Made by a program: the position numbers and the translations under genes. From contig CAYTBT010000015.1 in NCBI GenBank assembly GCA_964436125.1, positions 1-64,000 of the forward strand: a stretch of 64,000 bases of DNA, read 5' to 3'. The stretch is from CAYRFF01 sp964436125. Lineage in GTDB: Bacteria; Bacteroidota; Bacteroidia; Chitinophagales; Saprospiraceae. The notes below the pieces were generated by a model. That model was not told the origin of the DNA. It did not search any database and saw only the letters and a list, made by a program, of their open reading frames with translations. Shown here in pieces: positions 44,095-53,381 of this stretch. Position 1 is the first letter of the stretch; each line of letters begins with the position of its first letter.

Positions 44095-44433
44095 ATCGTT
44101 GACATTCTCCGGCGGCCTGCCGATAACCGCGTGCTTGCCATTGGTTACTATGGGGCGTTCCATAAGTTTAGGATAGTTATGCAATATTCTTACCCATTCT
44201 TCTCTCGTAAAGTCTTTATTCTTAAAGTTTACTTTATAAATCTTTTCATTTTTTCTGATCAGATCTTGAGGTTCCATATCAAGCAGGGAAAGAATCTGTT
44301 CAAGTTTTTCTACAGAAGGCGGATTTTTCAGATATTTTACTACTTCCGGCTCTATACCGCGCTTTTCAATAAGAGATAGAGTCTGTCTGCTCTTGGAGCA
44401 TCTCGGATTATGATAGATGACTAGTTCACCCAT
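44065..44433 (-). CDS. ArsC/Spx-family protein (arsenate reductase-like)
   Basis: Thioredoxin-fold protein of 122 residues. The N-terminus IYHNPRCSKSRQTL places the redox cysteine at C12, with a single Cys rather than a CxxC. KYLKNPPSVEKLEQIL and the C-terminal VIGRPPENV, with a late conserved arginine, fit glutaredoxin-coupled ArsC. No arsR, arsB or acr3 gene is nearby, so a role in arsenate resistance is only a family-based possibility. Its 3' end overlaps miaA by 30 bases on the opposite strand. Confidence 0.88.
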   Translation of the reverse strand: MGELVIYHNPRCSKSRQTLSLIEKRGIEPEVVKYLKNPPSVEKLEQILSLLDMEPQDLIRKNEKIYKVNFKNKDFTREEWVRILHNYPKLMERPIVTNGKHAVIGRPPENVNDLLDVLSEEE

Positions 44434-44621
44434 GTCATTAATAATTATTATACGTTTAAATAAGACTTAATGTATTGGATGCACAAGATACGAAATCTTA
44501 CGCAACAAGAATTTAAATGAATGTTAAAGCCTCTTTAAATCAGCTCAACATGCATGTATAACTGCATTCCTCTGATTATGTTTAAGCATGCCTTATAGCA
44601 TCGGGTCTTTAGGTCTATAAT

Positions 44622-46532
44622 TCAATGGAGAGAGTCAACTTTTTCCATCCATTCAAGCTCGACATTTTCAATATCGGTCTCAAGTGCCTGGAGCTCAATC
44701 TGCTTGGCTCTGAGCTCATCAGCTGAGAAATTTATCGAATCTTCAAAGTCTTTCAGAAGTAATTCCTTGGCTTTTTCAAGCTTTTTAAGCTTGGATTCAA
44801 GTCTGTTAATAGCTTTCTGGTCATGATAGCTTATTTTTAATGATTTATCCTTTTTCTTATTGGATTTTCTCTGCTCCTTAGCTTGTGTAGAGGATGACTT
44901 TTCTTTTATCAAGGCTTGAATGTGCGACGGCGGAGGGGGCAGCTTTCCCTCGGCTTTTGCTTCTCGGTATTGTGTATAATTACCTGGATAATCACGCACA
45001 TAACCATTTCCTTCCATCACAAAAAGGTGATCGACAATTTTATCCATAAAATATCTATCGTGAGAAACGACGATAAGGACGCCGGGGAAGTTCAATAGAA
45101 AATCCTCAAGGACATTTAAAGTCATAATATCCAGGTCATTGGTCGGCTCATCCAGGATAAGGATATTGGGATTTTGCATCAATATTGTAAGGAGGTATAA
45201 ACGTCTTTTTTCTCCTCCGCTGAGCTTGGCCGTATAAACGCGTTGTTTTTTATCGCCAAACATAAAATGCTCGCAGAGTTGGCGAGCTGTCAGTTTCTTG
45301 CCTTTCTGCAATGGAATTACCTCAGCAATATCACGCACTGTTTCAATAACTGTTTTATCCGGATCCAGGTTCTCATTTCCTTGCTTATAGTGCCCTATAC
45401 GCGTTGTCATGCCATGGACAACTTTACCGCCATCTGGTTTTAATTCTTGGGTAATCAGCTTTATGAGGCTGGTTTTCCCGACGCCATTGGGCCCTATTAT
45501 CCCTAGTCTATCGCCTTTTTTAAAGACGTAATTAAAATCCTTGACAATCTGGGTGTTTCCGAGTTTCTTATTGATATAATGTAGCTCTATAATCTTACTT
45601 CCTAGTCTGCTAGGTTTCCAGAGAATAGCAAGTTCATCCTCGGTGCTGTAGGCATAGATTTCTTTTTTGAGCTCTTGATAACTCTGGATACGCGCTTTAT
45701 TTTTGGTTCCCCTAGCCTTGGGCATTCTATTGACCCATTCCCGTTCTTTGGTCATGAGTTTTTTATTCTTCTCGTGCTCGATCTGTGCATTGGTCTCCCG
45801 GATATGTTTTTTCTCCAGGTAGTCGGAATAATTTCCCGCATATTTAAAAAGTTGTCCCTGATCAAGTTCATAAATAACATCGCAGATATTCTCAAGGAAA
45901 TATCGATCGTGAGTAATCAAGAGCACGGTTAATTCAGGCTTGGAGAGATAATTCTGAAGCCATTCGATCATTTTCAGGTCAAGGTGATTGGTGGGTTCAT
46001 CAAGAATCAGAAAATCGGGTTTTTCAATTAAGATACGAGCGAGTGCGAGGCGTTTTTTCTGTCCACCGGAGAGTTCTGAAGTTTTCATCTCACTTTCGTG
46101 CAAATGGAGTTTAGACAATATTTCCTGAATTTCTGCTTCGAGGTCCCACACATGGAGCTCTTCCATCTCGGCAAGTATTTGCTGAAAAGCAGCATCATCA
46201 TGTCCCATTTCCAATGCTTCTCTATACCTAGCCAGAACACGTACTTCTCGAGTATCAACCTCCATTACCGTATCCCAGATAGTGGCACTGGGCTTGAAAT
46301 CAGGATCTTGATCGAGGAAGCTTGCCCGGATGGATGGGTGGAATTCAACTGAAGCATTTACACCTTCCGGCGCTTCAATTCCGGCAAGTATTTTAAGCAG
46401 ACTACTCTTTCCCGTCCCATTGCGTGCAATCAATGCAACCTTTTCACCTTTATTGATATGCATGTCAATATGCTCAAAGAGGACATTGTCCCCATAAGCT
46501 TTACTGACATTATCAATCGTGAGGTAATTCAT
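44622..46532 (-). CDS. ABC-F family ATPase (Uup-like)
   Basis: Soluble ribosome-associated ABC protein of 636 residues with two ATPase cassettes. The first has LIARNGTGKSSLLKI, LSGGQKKRLALARIL and ILDEPTNHLDL; the second has IGPNGVGKTSLIKL, LSGGEKRRLYLLTIL and LILDEPTNDLDI. The linker of about residues 235-320 is Lys/Arg/Glu-rich. A C-terminal coiled coil (about 555-636) follows the basic segment, which is the Uup type. No membrane segments, so not a transporter. Translation-related role is inferred from the family. Confidence 0.93.
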   Translation of the reverse strand: MNYLTIDNVSKAYGDNVLFEHIDMHINKGEKVALIARNGTGKSSLLKILAGIEAPEGVNASVEFHPSIRASFLDQDPDFKPSATIWDTVMEVDTREVRVLARYREALEMGHDDAAFQQILAEMEELHVWDLEAEIQEILSKLHLHESEMKTSELSGGQKKRLALARILIEKPDFLILDEPTNHLDLKMIEWLQNYLSKPELTVLLITHDRYFLENICDVIYELDQGQLFKYAGNYSDYLEKKHIRETNAQIEHEKNKKLMTKEREWVNRMPKARGTKNKARIQSYQELKKEIYAYSTEDELAILWKPSRLGSKIIELHYINKKLGNTQIVKDFNYVFKKGDRLGIIGPNGVGKTSLIKLITQELKPDGGKVVHGMTTRIGHYKQGNENLDPDKTVIETVRDIAEVIPLQKGKKLTARQLCEHFMFGDKKQRVYTAKLSGGEKRRLYLLTILMQNPNILILDEPTNDLDIMTLNVLEDFLLNFPGVLIVVSHDRYFMDKIVDHLFVMEGNGYVRDYPGNYTQYREAKAEGKLPPPPSHIQALIKEKSSSTQAKEQRKSNKKKDKSLKISYHDQKAINRLESKLKKLEKAKELLLKDFEDSINFSADELRAKQIELQALETDIENVELEWMEKVDSLH

Positions 46533-46564
46533 CGTTCTTTAATTTACTAGGTGAGCTGCACAAT

Positions 46565-46601
46565 ATACAGAAGGCATTGCATAATGAAAAGCATTCTGTA
46601 T
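46565..46601. repeat. Stem-loop between protease and ABC-F genes
   Basis: ATACAGAAGGC (46565-46575) and GCATTCTGTAT (46591-46601) pair at 10 of 11 positions around a 15-base loop. It lies between two leftward genes without a T-run, so it may be an mRNA-stabilising or weak termination structure. Confidence 0.4.
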
Positions 46602-46706
46602 TCCATACTCCATCCGTAAAGAAACAAAATCAGTCTATGGCTGAAACAGGTACCGCTCTATAACAAAGGCATTTTTATGACTTGTAGAGCTTATCCCACT
46701 TGTACT

Positions 46707-48830
46707 TTAATTTTCCTTACTGGTATAAGGATGCAGAATATCGTTCATAATATTCAAGGCCTCTGAAATGTAAAGGTCTTTTTCAATATTCTTTATCACG
46801 GCATTATAACGTGCCCTTTCTACAGAATCGGTAGCTATCTGCTCTTTAACCGATGGAAGATTATTCACGGCCAGACCAAGAATTTTATCGTGAATGCCCT
46901 TAAAATACTCATTTTTAGCTTCTCTCTTCTCTTTTCTGGCGATGTAATCATCGAGATTAAGTGAAATCAGAGACTTTTCTTTAATTTTCTTAATATACTC
47001 GGCTTCCTCGTGCAGAATTTGAAACTTTTTATTCTGCGAAACGCGGTTTTTACTCTGTTCCTCGAGGAAAGAAAGGTCATAAGTATATACGTCTTGACTA
47101 TATTCAGCCGGAGATATTTCCGACCAACTCATAGCGTATTTGTAATCCTTTTCACCGACCTTTATCAGATTGTATTTCCCTGGCAAGATAATATCCGGAG
47201 TGATACCGCGCAATTGTACGGAACCGCCATTAATGCGATAATACTTCTGTGTCGTTATTTTTACAGTACCGAGTGGTTTTAACTCGTCAAAACCCTGTAA
47301 GCCTTTATCGAGGCTGTAAAAGCGCTGTACCGTTCCTTTACCGAATGTAGAACTTGTACCTACGATAACACCTCTTCCATAGTCTTGCATTGCCGCTGAC
47401 ATAATCTCAGAAGCGGATGCACTGAAGTGATTTACCAATACAATTAATGGGCCGCGATATTCCACATCGGAATCTGTATCTTCAAGCACATAAGGTGCTC
47501 CGCGTCGGGATTTTACTTGCACAATAGGACCATCTTCAATAAATAGACCGGCCATATCAATGACATCGCGTAGCGATCCACCACCATTGTTTCTCAGATC
47601 AAGGATAATACCTTGCACGTTATTTCGCTTTAATTTCTCAAGTTCTTTTTTTACATCTGAAGCGCTACTCCGCGCAGAGCGGTTGCTGAAATCGGTATAG
47701 AAGCTCGGAAGCTTTATATAACCAATCTTCTGAAAGTGGCTAGAATCAACAAGGATGAACGACTTGACATAACCTTGCTCGAATATGATAACATCCCGCT
47801 TTATCTCTATCTCTTCATAAGATCCATCAACATGCTTGACATGAAGCGTAACATAAGTGCCTTTTTCACCGCGTATTAAGGAAACAACTTCATCGATATG
47901 CATACCGACGACATCGACAGGAGGCTCCCCATCTTGTTCGACCTTTAAAATTTTATCATCGGCTTTTAAGTCACCTTGTTTCCACGCCGGGCCACCGGGA
48001 ATAAGCTTCACGATCTTGGTATAATTTCCATCTATGCTTAATTGGGCGCCGATTCCTTCAAGTCTGTTGGATAAGCGCATATCAAAGTCTTCTTTGTCCT
48101 TAGGACGGAAGAATCCGGTGTGTGGATCATAGACATTGGTAAACGAATTGAGATACATACTGAACCAATCCGTACGACGTGTTTTAATCAGATTGTTCCA
48201 CCATTTTTCAAAGGTGTCTTTAATCTTCTCTATGGCCTTTTCTTTTATTTCATCAAGTGTGAGCACCTCGCCTTCATAATCTTCCTCCTTTTGTTTCTCC
48301 AGTTCTCTTGCCACACGTGATAAAATGTCGGCTTTAATATATTTTCTCCAGTATTCCTTCAATTCCTTCTCATCCTTTGCAAAGTCAATTTTTTCCGGAT
48401 TCAATTGAATTGTATCTACTTGTGTAAGATCAAACTCCTCTTCAACTACTTCCTTATAAATATCATGCGACCGGGCAATCGCATCTTCAATAATCTCATC
48501 GGATAAATTAAAAAAGTCAATCTTGTTCTTTTTGAATTGGTCGTCGAGCTTGTATTTCCATGGCTCTAGCTTATTGATTTCCTTCTGTGTCAGAAATCGC
48601 TTTGCTCCATCAATACGTTCTAAATATAGCGAGAAAATTTCTGCAGAGGTAGAATCATTGAGTTCCTTGGGACTGTAGTGAAATTTCTGTAGATATTGAC
48701 GTACCGCCGACACCAGCACAACTTCCTTCCCGGAATTCGGATCTACTGTTATATCGTTTTTACTATTTCCCCACCATATAGAAATACCAAGTACACCGGC
48801 TATACCAAGTGTTATAAGAATCGTTTTCAT
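46707..48830 (-). CDS. prc: C-terminal processing (tail-specific) protease Prc
   Basis: Periplasmic S41 serine protease. About 707 residues from the preferred ATG (MKTILITLGIAGVLG gives an N-terminal membrane segment); the frame also opens at 48866. An N-terminal helical domain precedes the PDZ domain (GIGAQLSIDGNYTKIV through LHVKH, about 250-345). The catalytic Ser/Lys dyad is visible in HFSASASEIMSAA and SSTFGKGTVQ, with the DLRNNGGGSLRD oxyanion loop. A C-terminal DUF3340-like helical region ends the protein. Substrates may include envelope proteins and peptidoglycan hydrolases. Confidence 0.94.
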   Translation of the reverse strand: MKTILITLGIAGVLGISIWWGNSKNDITVDPNSGKEVVLVSAVRQYLQKFHYSPKELNDSTSAEIFSLYLERIDGAKRFLTQKEINKLEPWKYKLDDQFKKNKIDFFNLSDEIIEDAIARSHDIYKEVVEEEFDLTQVDTIQLNPEKIDFAKDEKELKEYWRKYIKADILSRVARELEKQKEEDYEGEVLTLDEIKEKAIEKIKDTFEKWWNNLIKTRRTDWFSMYLNSFTNVYDPHTGFFRPKDKEDFDMRLSNRLEGIGAQLSIDGNYTKIVKLIPGGPAWKQGDLKADDKILKVEQDGEPPVDVVGMHIDEVVSLIRGEKGTYVTLHVKHVDGSYEEIEIKRDVIIFEQGYVKSFILVDSSHFQKIGYIKLPSFYTDFSNRSARSSASDVKKELEKLKRNNVQGIILDLRNNGGGSLRDVIDMAGLFIEDGPIVQVKSRRGAPYVLEDTDSDVEYRGPLIVLVNHFSASASEIMSAAMQDYGRGVIVGTSSTFGKGTVQRFYSLDKGLQGFDELKPLGTVKITTQKYYRINGGSVQLRGITPDIILPGKYNLIKVGEKDYKYAMSWSEISPAEYSQDVYTYDLSFLEEQSKNRVSQNKKFQILHEEAEYIKKIKEKSLISLNLDDYIARKEKREAKNEYFKGIHDKILGLAVNNLPSVKEQIATDSVERARYNAVIKNIEKDLYISEALNIMNDILHPYTSKEN

Positions 48831-48866
48831 GTTACTCTTTCGTTGCATTAACTGAATTAACCACAT

Positions 48867-49508
48867 TCCTCCACTGTGAGTTTAAATCTCTGTATTTATA
48901 GAGGAGTATCGCCATTGTAATTTACTCACATAAATATATATACGCATAATACGCATGAGAAATTGTAGATAAGTTCATAAGCTTGGTTTTGATACCCTGC
49001 TGTACAACAGAGTATCTTCATTATCTGGTTTTAAGCAGACTATTTCATGAGAATTATTCCTCTTCATTGCCGGCTATACAATTTCTGCTTAGCCTTAAAC
49101 TCTCGATTCCCTACTCCATGAAGCTATCTCACTTCCCATTTCTTATCTATCGCCTATTATAAAATATATACTAGACATCGAAGTTACTATTTTAATCTTC
49201 TTCGGCAAAAGAATTATAAATTATCATAAAAAGTTTACCATCTCTTAGCCACAAGCATATTTTAACGCATAATTAACGCTTAAGGCACTGATTCTTTCAT
49301 AATGCAGTAATTTTTTGCACTCACTTTAAGACTTATTGTGCGCTGGCCTTTCATTACAGCTTGATAATTATAGTCAATTATGTTTCAATCTACTATGTTC
49401 TGAAAAGAGAACCAATCTATAATAAGCGAGATATTTCTCGACAATTTCACCCCAAGGATAAACAAGCATACCTATTAATATATTACATAATAAATTAAGA
49501 CGTTAAAA
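48867..49508. other. Gene-free stretch of about 640 bases
   Basis: No supported coding frame. A near-palindrome at 48991-49016 (GATACCCTGCTGT then ACAACAGAGTATC, 11 of 13 positions paired, no loop) is the only structure I see. The rest is AT-rich. Confidence 0.4.
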
Positions 49509-49537
49509 TTGGCTTCAATGATTTATACAAGAAATAA

Positions 49538-49548
49538 GCTTACGCAAA
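49538..49548 (+). repeat. GCTTACGCAAA word, exact copy at a gene start
   Basis: Exact copy, preceded by AA; its last A is the A of the preferred ATG of the following lipoprotein gene. Confidence 0.6.
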
Positions 49549-49946
49549 TGCCCTCGCTCCTCAGGTTTCTCTTCTGTATCGCCATCATAACAAGTATCAG
49601 TTCCTGTGGTATATTTAACCGGTTAAGTACTACAGAAGATTTTGACAGCTTTTATCAGAAATTTAACAGCAATCCTACCTTTCAGATGAAACGTATAGCA
49701 TTTCCGATAGAAGGTTACCATGAAGACATCAACGGCAAGGAGCAATGGACCGAAGAAAATTGGGTACTCCATAAATCAGGTATTGGGGCAGTAGATGAAT
49801 CTGAATATGATATCACGGTACAACGCGACGAGGATAAATACAAGGAAATACTCAAGGCACATAATGGAAGTCTGTATTTCTCTCGCACATTTCACAAGAA
49901 ACACGGAAAATGGTATCTGACCGGATGCGTCAATATTGAGGAATAA
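49548..49946 (+). CDS. Hypothetical lipoprotein, DUF4348-like
   Basis: Small lipoprotein of about 132 residues from ATG 49548. The start is chosen because it places a normal lipoprotein signal at the N-terminus (LLRFLFCIAIITSISSCG); the frame opens upstream at a TTG (49509) but that would add 13 residues in front of the signal. The mature part has FDSFYQKFNSNPTFQMKRI followed by FPIEGY and a later WYLTGCVNI. This resembles DUF4348 proteins of Bacteroidota, of unknown function. It stands alone, convergent with the GCS2-CBS gene. Confidence 0.7.
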   Translation: MPSLLRFLFCIAIITSISSCGIFNRLSTTEDFDSFYQKFNSNPTFQMKRIAFPIEGYHEDINGKEQWTEENWVLHKSGIGAVDESEYDITVQRDEDKYKEILKAHNGSLYFSRTFHKKHGKWYLTGCVNIEE

Positions 49947-49986
49947 GCTGGAAGCCGTACTTTATAAATGGGAATAAGAAATTTTA

Positions 49987-51951
49987 TTATTCTACTTCAC
50001 CTTTATCAGCAGAAAATTTCTGTCGATATTCCAGATCCAATCTCTCTATAAGCCTCCCCGACACCATCATGAAGTTTTTCTCCGTAATCATTCCCACAAG
50101 CTCCTTATCGATTGTTACCGGCAGACAGCCGATATTGTTCTTCCGCATCACATTCATCGCATCCATTATCGTATCGTCAGGTCTGATGGTAATAGGCTCA
50201 TCAATCATAATGTCTTTGACATAGAATGATTTACGGCTCCGTGTCTTATGTGTTTTCAAATAATGCCTCAAGAGTAAACGGCCGGTTACCAGGCCTATCA
50301 ACTCACCGCTTTTATTCTCCACTGGAAGATATCTTATCAGGTTCCAGTCCATCATTTCTGCGATAAGTTCCACAACATCATCTTTATGTGCAGAGATTAA
50401 ATCAGTTTCCATGAATTCTTCCACTTTAAGCAATGAAGCTTGATAGCGTTCCAGGTCGTCAATAGAGGAAAGTTTCCATTTATGCACGGGAATACCCGCT
50501 TCTTGTTTTTTTATCATAGAAGCAGTTAAAATAGCATTGGCCTCATCACGTGGAACCGTTTTTATTAACTTGGAAAATGAATCGAGTATCCATATAGCCC
50601 CATTCTGGTTTACTTTTGTTCGTTCTTCAATTGTTCCGAGGTATCTGTCAATATCAGCCTGATCGATATTTCTGCTTTTCAATCCTTCTCTAGCCATAGG
50701 AATAATCTCATTCAAGAGCAATTCACTTGTCGCGTATTTCTTCCCGTTGAACCATCTCATTTTAGTTTCCATACCGTAGCGAGCTGCCTTGCCGAAGTTA
50801 TCACTCACCGCTGAAAAACTTAGAAGTTTACGCACATCATCAAGCTCATTCTTGTATGCAATCATGGCACCGAGCCACAAAGCAGCATTACTGAATTCAT
50901 CAATAATCGTAGGTCCTGAAGGCAGTATGCGATTTTCAATCCTCAGATGTGGTTTTCCTGTATCACTGACACCATAACAGCCTCTATTCCATCGATAAAC
51001 CGTAGAATTATGTACCTGAAGTGCCTTTAATGATGGCACTTCTCCTTTCTGTAAGGCTTCAACTGAATTTTCCTTTGTTTCGGCACTTAACAATACGCGG
51101 AATCTGGCAATATCTTCTTTATAAATCTCGAGAATGGAATCATCGATCCAGCTATTCCCAAAGCTTACTCGAGGACTCCTCTCTCGCATGTGGTCGTGTG
51201 ATGACCGAGTATCTAGTGATTGTTGAAATAAGGCAATACGACTTTCATGCCATAAACGTCTACCAAATACGAGGGGGGAATTGGCAGAAATTGCAAGTAT
51301 CGGAGCCAGTAAAAGCTGTGAAATATTGTACATTTTGACAAAATTCTGTGGATTAACCTGTAAATGTACTTGAAAGCTCGTATTGCACGCCTCTAGCAGT
51401 GGAGAATCGTGTTTCAGGATAAGCTCATCTATTCCGGAAAGGCGCAGCTCATAGGATTGACGCATAAGCTGTGCATTCAAGGCATCCATTAAAGCCTTGT
51501 ACCTGACCTTGGGAGTGAGATAATCCATCGAAAGATAATATTTCCGCAGCGTCGGCAGAACACCGGTTAACATAGGTATGGCATCTAGCTTTTTCAAGCC
51601 TTCTATCAGCTTGTTTAAATTGGTGCTATTCTCACGCTCCATGTCACTGAGACTAGATCCTTCAAATATCCTCGGTGTAAGATTGGTCTCAATATTAAAT
51701 TGTGCAAGCTCTGTTTCTAGCCATTCAGGTTCGCCCATCATTTCTATGGCTTGCATGGAAATGGGCTTCGGTTTGTAGGTATTGCTGTCAACGATGCACA
51801 TTTCTTGCTCTGCACCGATGCGTACAATATCATCTTCAAACCAGTCGTTTTCCAGCATATAGGAAAGTGCCTCGACATCATTAAGTAATGCCTCGACAAA
51901 CTTTTTCATCTGCCTTTTACTCTTTACTACCTTTACATTTTGTTCTCCCAT
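49987..51951 (-). CDS. GCS2-type carboxylate-amine ligase fused to two CBS domains
   Basis: Two-part protein of 654 residues. Residues about 10-440 are a glutamate-cysteine-ligase family 2 (YbdK-like) domain, with RIGAEQEMCIVDS (the family G-x-E-x-E motif), a conserved FQVHLQVNPQ strand and LRIENRILPSGPT. Residues about 515-645 carry a CBS pair (IRYLPVENKSGELIGLV; DTIMDAMNVMRKNNIGCLPV). CBS domains usually bind adenine nucleotides, so the ligase may be regulated by energy state; that is inference. The reaction is not known: family members join amino acids to peptides or small acceptors. No partner gene is adjacent. Confidence 0.82.
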   Translation of the reverse strand: MGEQNVKVVKSKRQMKKFVEALLNDVEALSYMLENDWFEDDIVRIGAEQEMCIVDSNTYKPKPISMQAIEMMGEPEWLETELAQFNIETNLTPRIFEGSSLSDMERENSTNLNKLIEGLKKLDAIPMLTGVLPTLRKYYLSMDYLTPKVRYKALMDALNAQLMRQSYELRLSGIDELILKHDSPLLEACNTSFQVHLQVNPQNFVKMYNISQLLLAPILAISANSPLVFGRRLWHESRIALFQQSLDTRSSHDHMRERSPRVSFGNSWIDDSILEIYKEDIARFRVLLSAETKENSVEALQKGEVPSLKALQVHNSTVYRWNRGCYGVSDTGKPHLRIENRILPSGPTIIDEFSNAALWLGAMIAYKNELDDVRKLLSFSAVSDNFGKAARYGMETKMRWFNGKKYATSELLLNEIIPMAREGLKSRNIDQADIDRYLGTIEERTKVNQNGAIWILDSFSKLIKTVPRDEANAILTASMIKKQEAGIPVHKWKLSSIDDLERYQASLLKVEEFMETDLISAHKDDVVELIAEMMDWNLIRYLPVENKSGELIGLVTGRLLLRHYLKTHKTRSRKSFYVKDIMIDEPITIRPDDTIMDAMNVMRKNNIGCLPVTIDKELVGMITEKNFMMVSGRLIERLDLEYRQKFSADKGEVE

Positions 51952-52080
51952 AGAAACATAATTATGTCATCAATCGTTAACAAGAAGTACTTGTCTGGCT
52001 TTAAATTTACAAAAAGTATTCAGTAATTACCCAATTATCGTTCAAATAGAATAAATTAGACTTGATTTTAACGGATCTTC

Positions 52081-52614
52081 ATGCAATATCTAGCACGTTC
52101 AACATTTTATATTTTTCTCGTTTTTGCCCTCTTGAGCATAGGATCATGTAGGGATAGAAATAGTAAAGAAGAATTATTCCGCGTCGAGTATATCTATGAA
52201 TTTGATATGCAAGGTGGAATATTGCCACAATTGAGTCATGTATATGAGTTTTCACATAAACCTGTCAATGTAAACGGCGTACTCGATGCCGAAGTATTAA
52301 AAAAGGTCAATTCTGCCAATGTTATTTCGGCTGAATTAATTAATCTGGAGAATGATGGTGGATTAAAGATTATACGGAGAATGGAATGTTTCATCTATCC
52401 CGAGAATACGACGGATGAATACTACGACATTGCCTACACAGTAGAATTACCACGTAAACAACGGAATTTTATTCAGCTCTTTTCCAGCGGAGATGAATTG
52501 CTCGGCTTGTACGATCACCGGTTTATGGATGTACAACTGCGGATATGGTTATGGCGTATTCCACAGCGTTCCCGCCATTTGAGATATCGGATTACCGTAG
52601 GATTTTACAGATGA
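52081..52614 (+). CDS. Hypothetical lipoprotein
   Basis: Unrecognised 177-residue lipoprotein. A hydrophobic leader (about residues 8-22) ends in the lipobox LLSIGSC. The mature part has mixed beta/alpha composition: YIYEFDMQGGILPQLSHVYEF, a repeated FxxFPE-like strand and a basic C-terminus LWLWRIPQRSRHLRY. No catalytic motif. It overlaps the convergent pseudouridine synthase gene by 10 bases and has no same-strand neighbour. Confidence 0.7.
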   Translation: MQYLARSTFYIFLVFALLSIGSCRDRNSKEELFRVEYIYEFDMQGGILPQLSHVYEFSHKPVNVNGVLDAEVLKKVNSANVISAELINLENDGGLKIIRRMECFIYPENTTDEYYDIAYTVELPRKQRNFIQLFSSGDELLGLYDHRFMDVQLRIWLWRIPQRSRHLRYRITVGFYR

Positions 52615-53381
52615 TTAAAGTATTTTAATCGCCTGATTTCCTCTTCATTCAAATTGCGGTACCAGCCGCGCTTTAAACCTTTCTTGGTCATGCCGGCAAA
52701 GAATGTCCGGTCCAATTTCTTCACTGAATAATCAAGATGCTCACATATACGTCGGACAATCCTGTTCCTGCCGCTGTGCAAGGAAAATTGCACGACTGTT
52801 TCTCCTTTTGCCGGAAGGCGGTGGGCCGTATCAACTTTAACAAAGCCATCGGATAATTCTAGTCCACTTCTCGTCTTCTGCAGATCTTTTTCCCTCATAG
52901 GCCGGTCAAGCGTAATTTCATATACTTTGGAGACTTCATGGGACGGATGAGTAAGTTTATTGCTTAATTCTCCATCATTGGTAAGGAGGAGAAGACCGGT
53001 AGTGTTCATGTCGAGACGGCCTACCGGGTAAATCCTTTGTTTAACTTTATCATCTATAATATCAATTACCGTCTTCCGCCCTTGTGGATCATTAAGGCTC
53101 GTAATTGTCCCCTTCGGTTTATTCATCAAGATATACACATACTCTTTCTCCAGCTCTAGGGTCTTTCCATTATACCGGACCACATCACTTTCTTTAATAA
53201 GCCTTGCCGGTGCGGTTTCCACTTGATCATTGACCTTTATCTTCCCGGATTTAACCAGTGCTGCCGCTTTCCTTCTAGAGCATATTCCGCAATGTGCGAT
53301 ATATTTATTTAATCGCATTCCCTGCGGGTGATTTTCCCACTCAATACTCGCTTTCTTATTACCATCTTTCCTTTCTCTCAT
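52605..53381 (-). CDS. rluB: rRNA large-subunit pseudouridine synthase, RluB/RsuA family
   Basis: Isomerises a uridine in ribosomal RNA. The 258 residues have a basic N-terminal tail, an S4 RNA-binding domain (MRLNKYIAHCGICSRRKAA, from residue 22), the catalytic aspartate in GRLDMNTTGLLLLTN, HEVSKVYEI, and a C-terminal RNRIVRRICEHL. RluB versus RluE/RluF/RsuA cannot be fixed by eye; RluB is the usual Bacteroidota call. The gene begins one base after the dnaB stop, so they are co-transcribed. Start may be residue 1 or 22. Confidence 0.87.
   Translation of the reverse strand: MRERKDGNKKASIEWENHPQGMRLNKYIAHCGICSRRKAAALVKSGKIKVNDQVETAPARLIKESDVVRYNGKTLELEKEYVYILMNKPKGTITSLNDPQGRKTVIDIIDDKVKQRIYPVGRLDMNTTGLLLLTNDGELSNKLTHPSHEVSKVYEITLDRPMREKDLQKTRSGLELSDGFVKVDTAHRLPAKGETVVQFSLHSGRNRIVRRICEHLDYSVKKLDRTFFAGMTKKGLKRGWYRNLNEEEIRRLKYFNHL

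Noticed and set aside
44065..44433. Arsenic resistance locus
   Set aside because: The ArsC-like gene stands alone without arsR, arsB or acr3, so a resistance operon is not supported.
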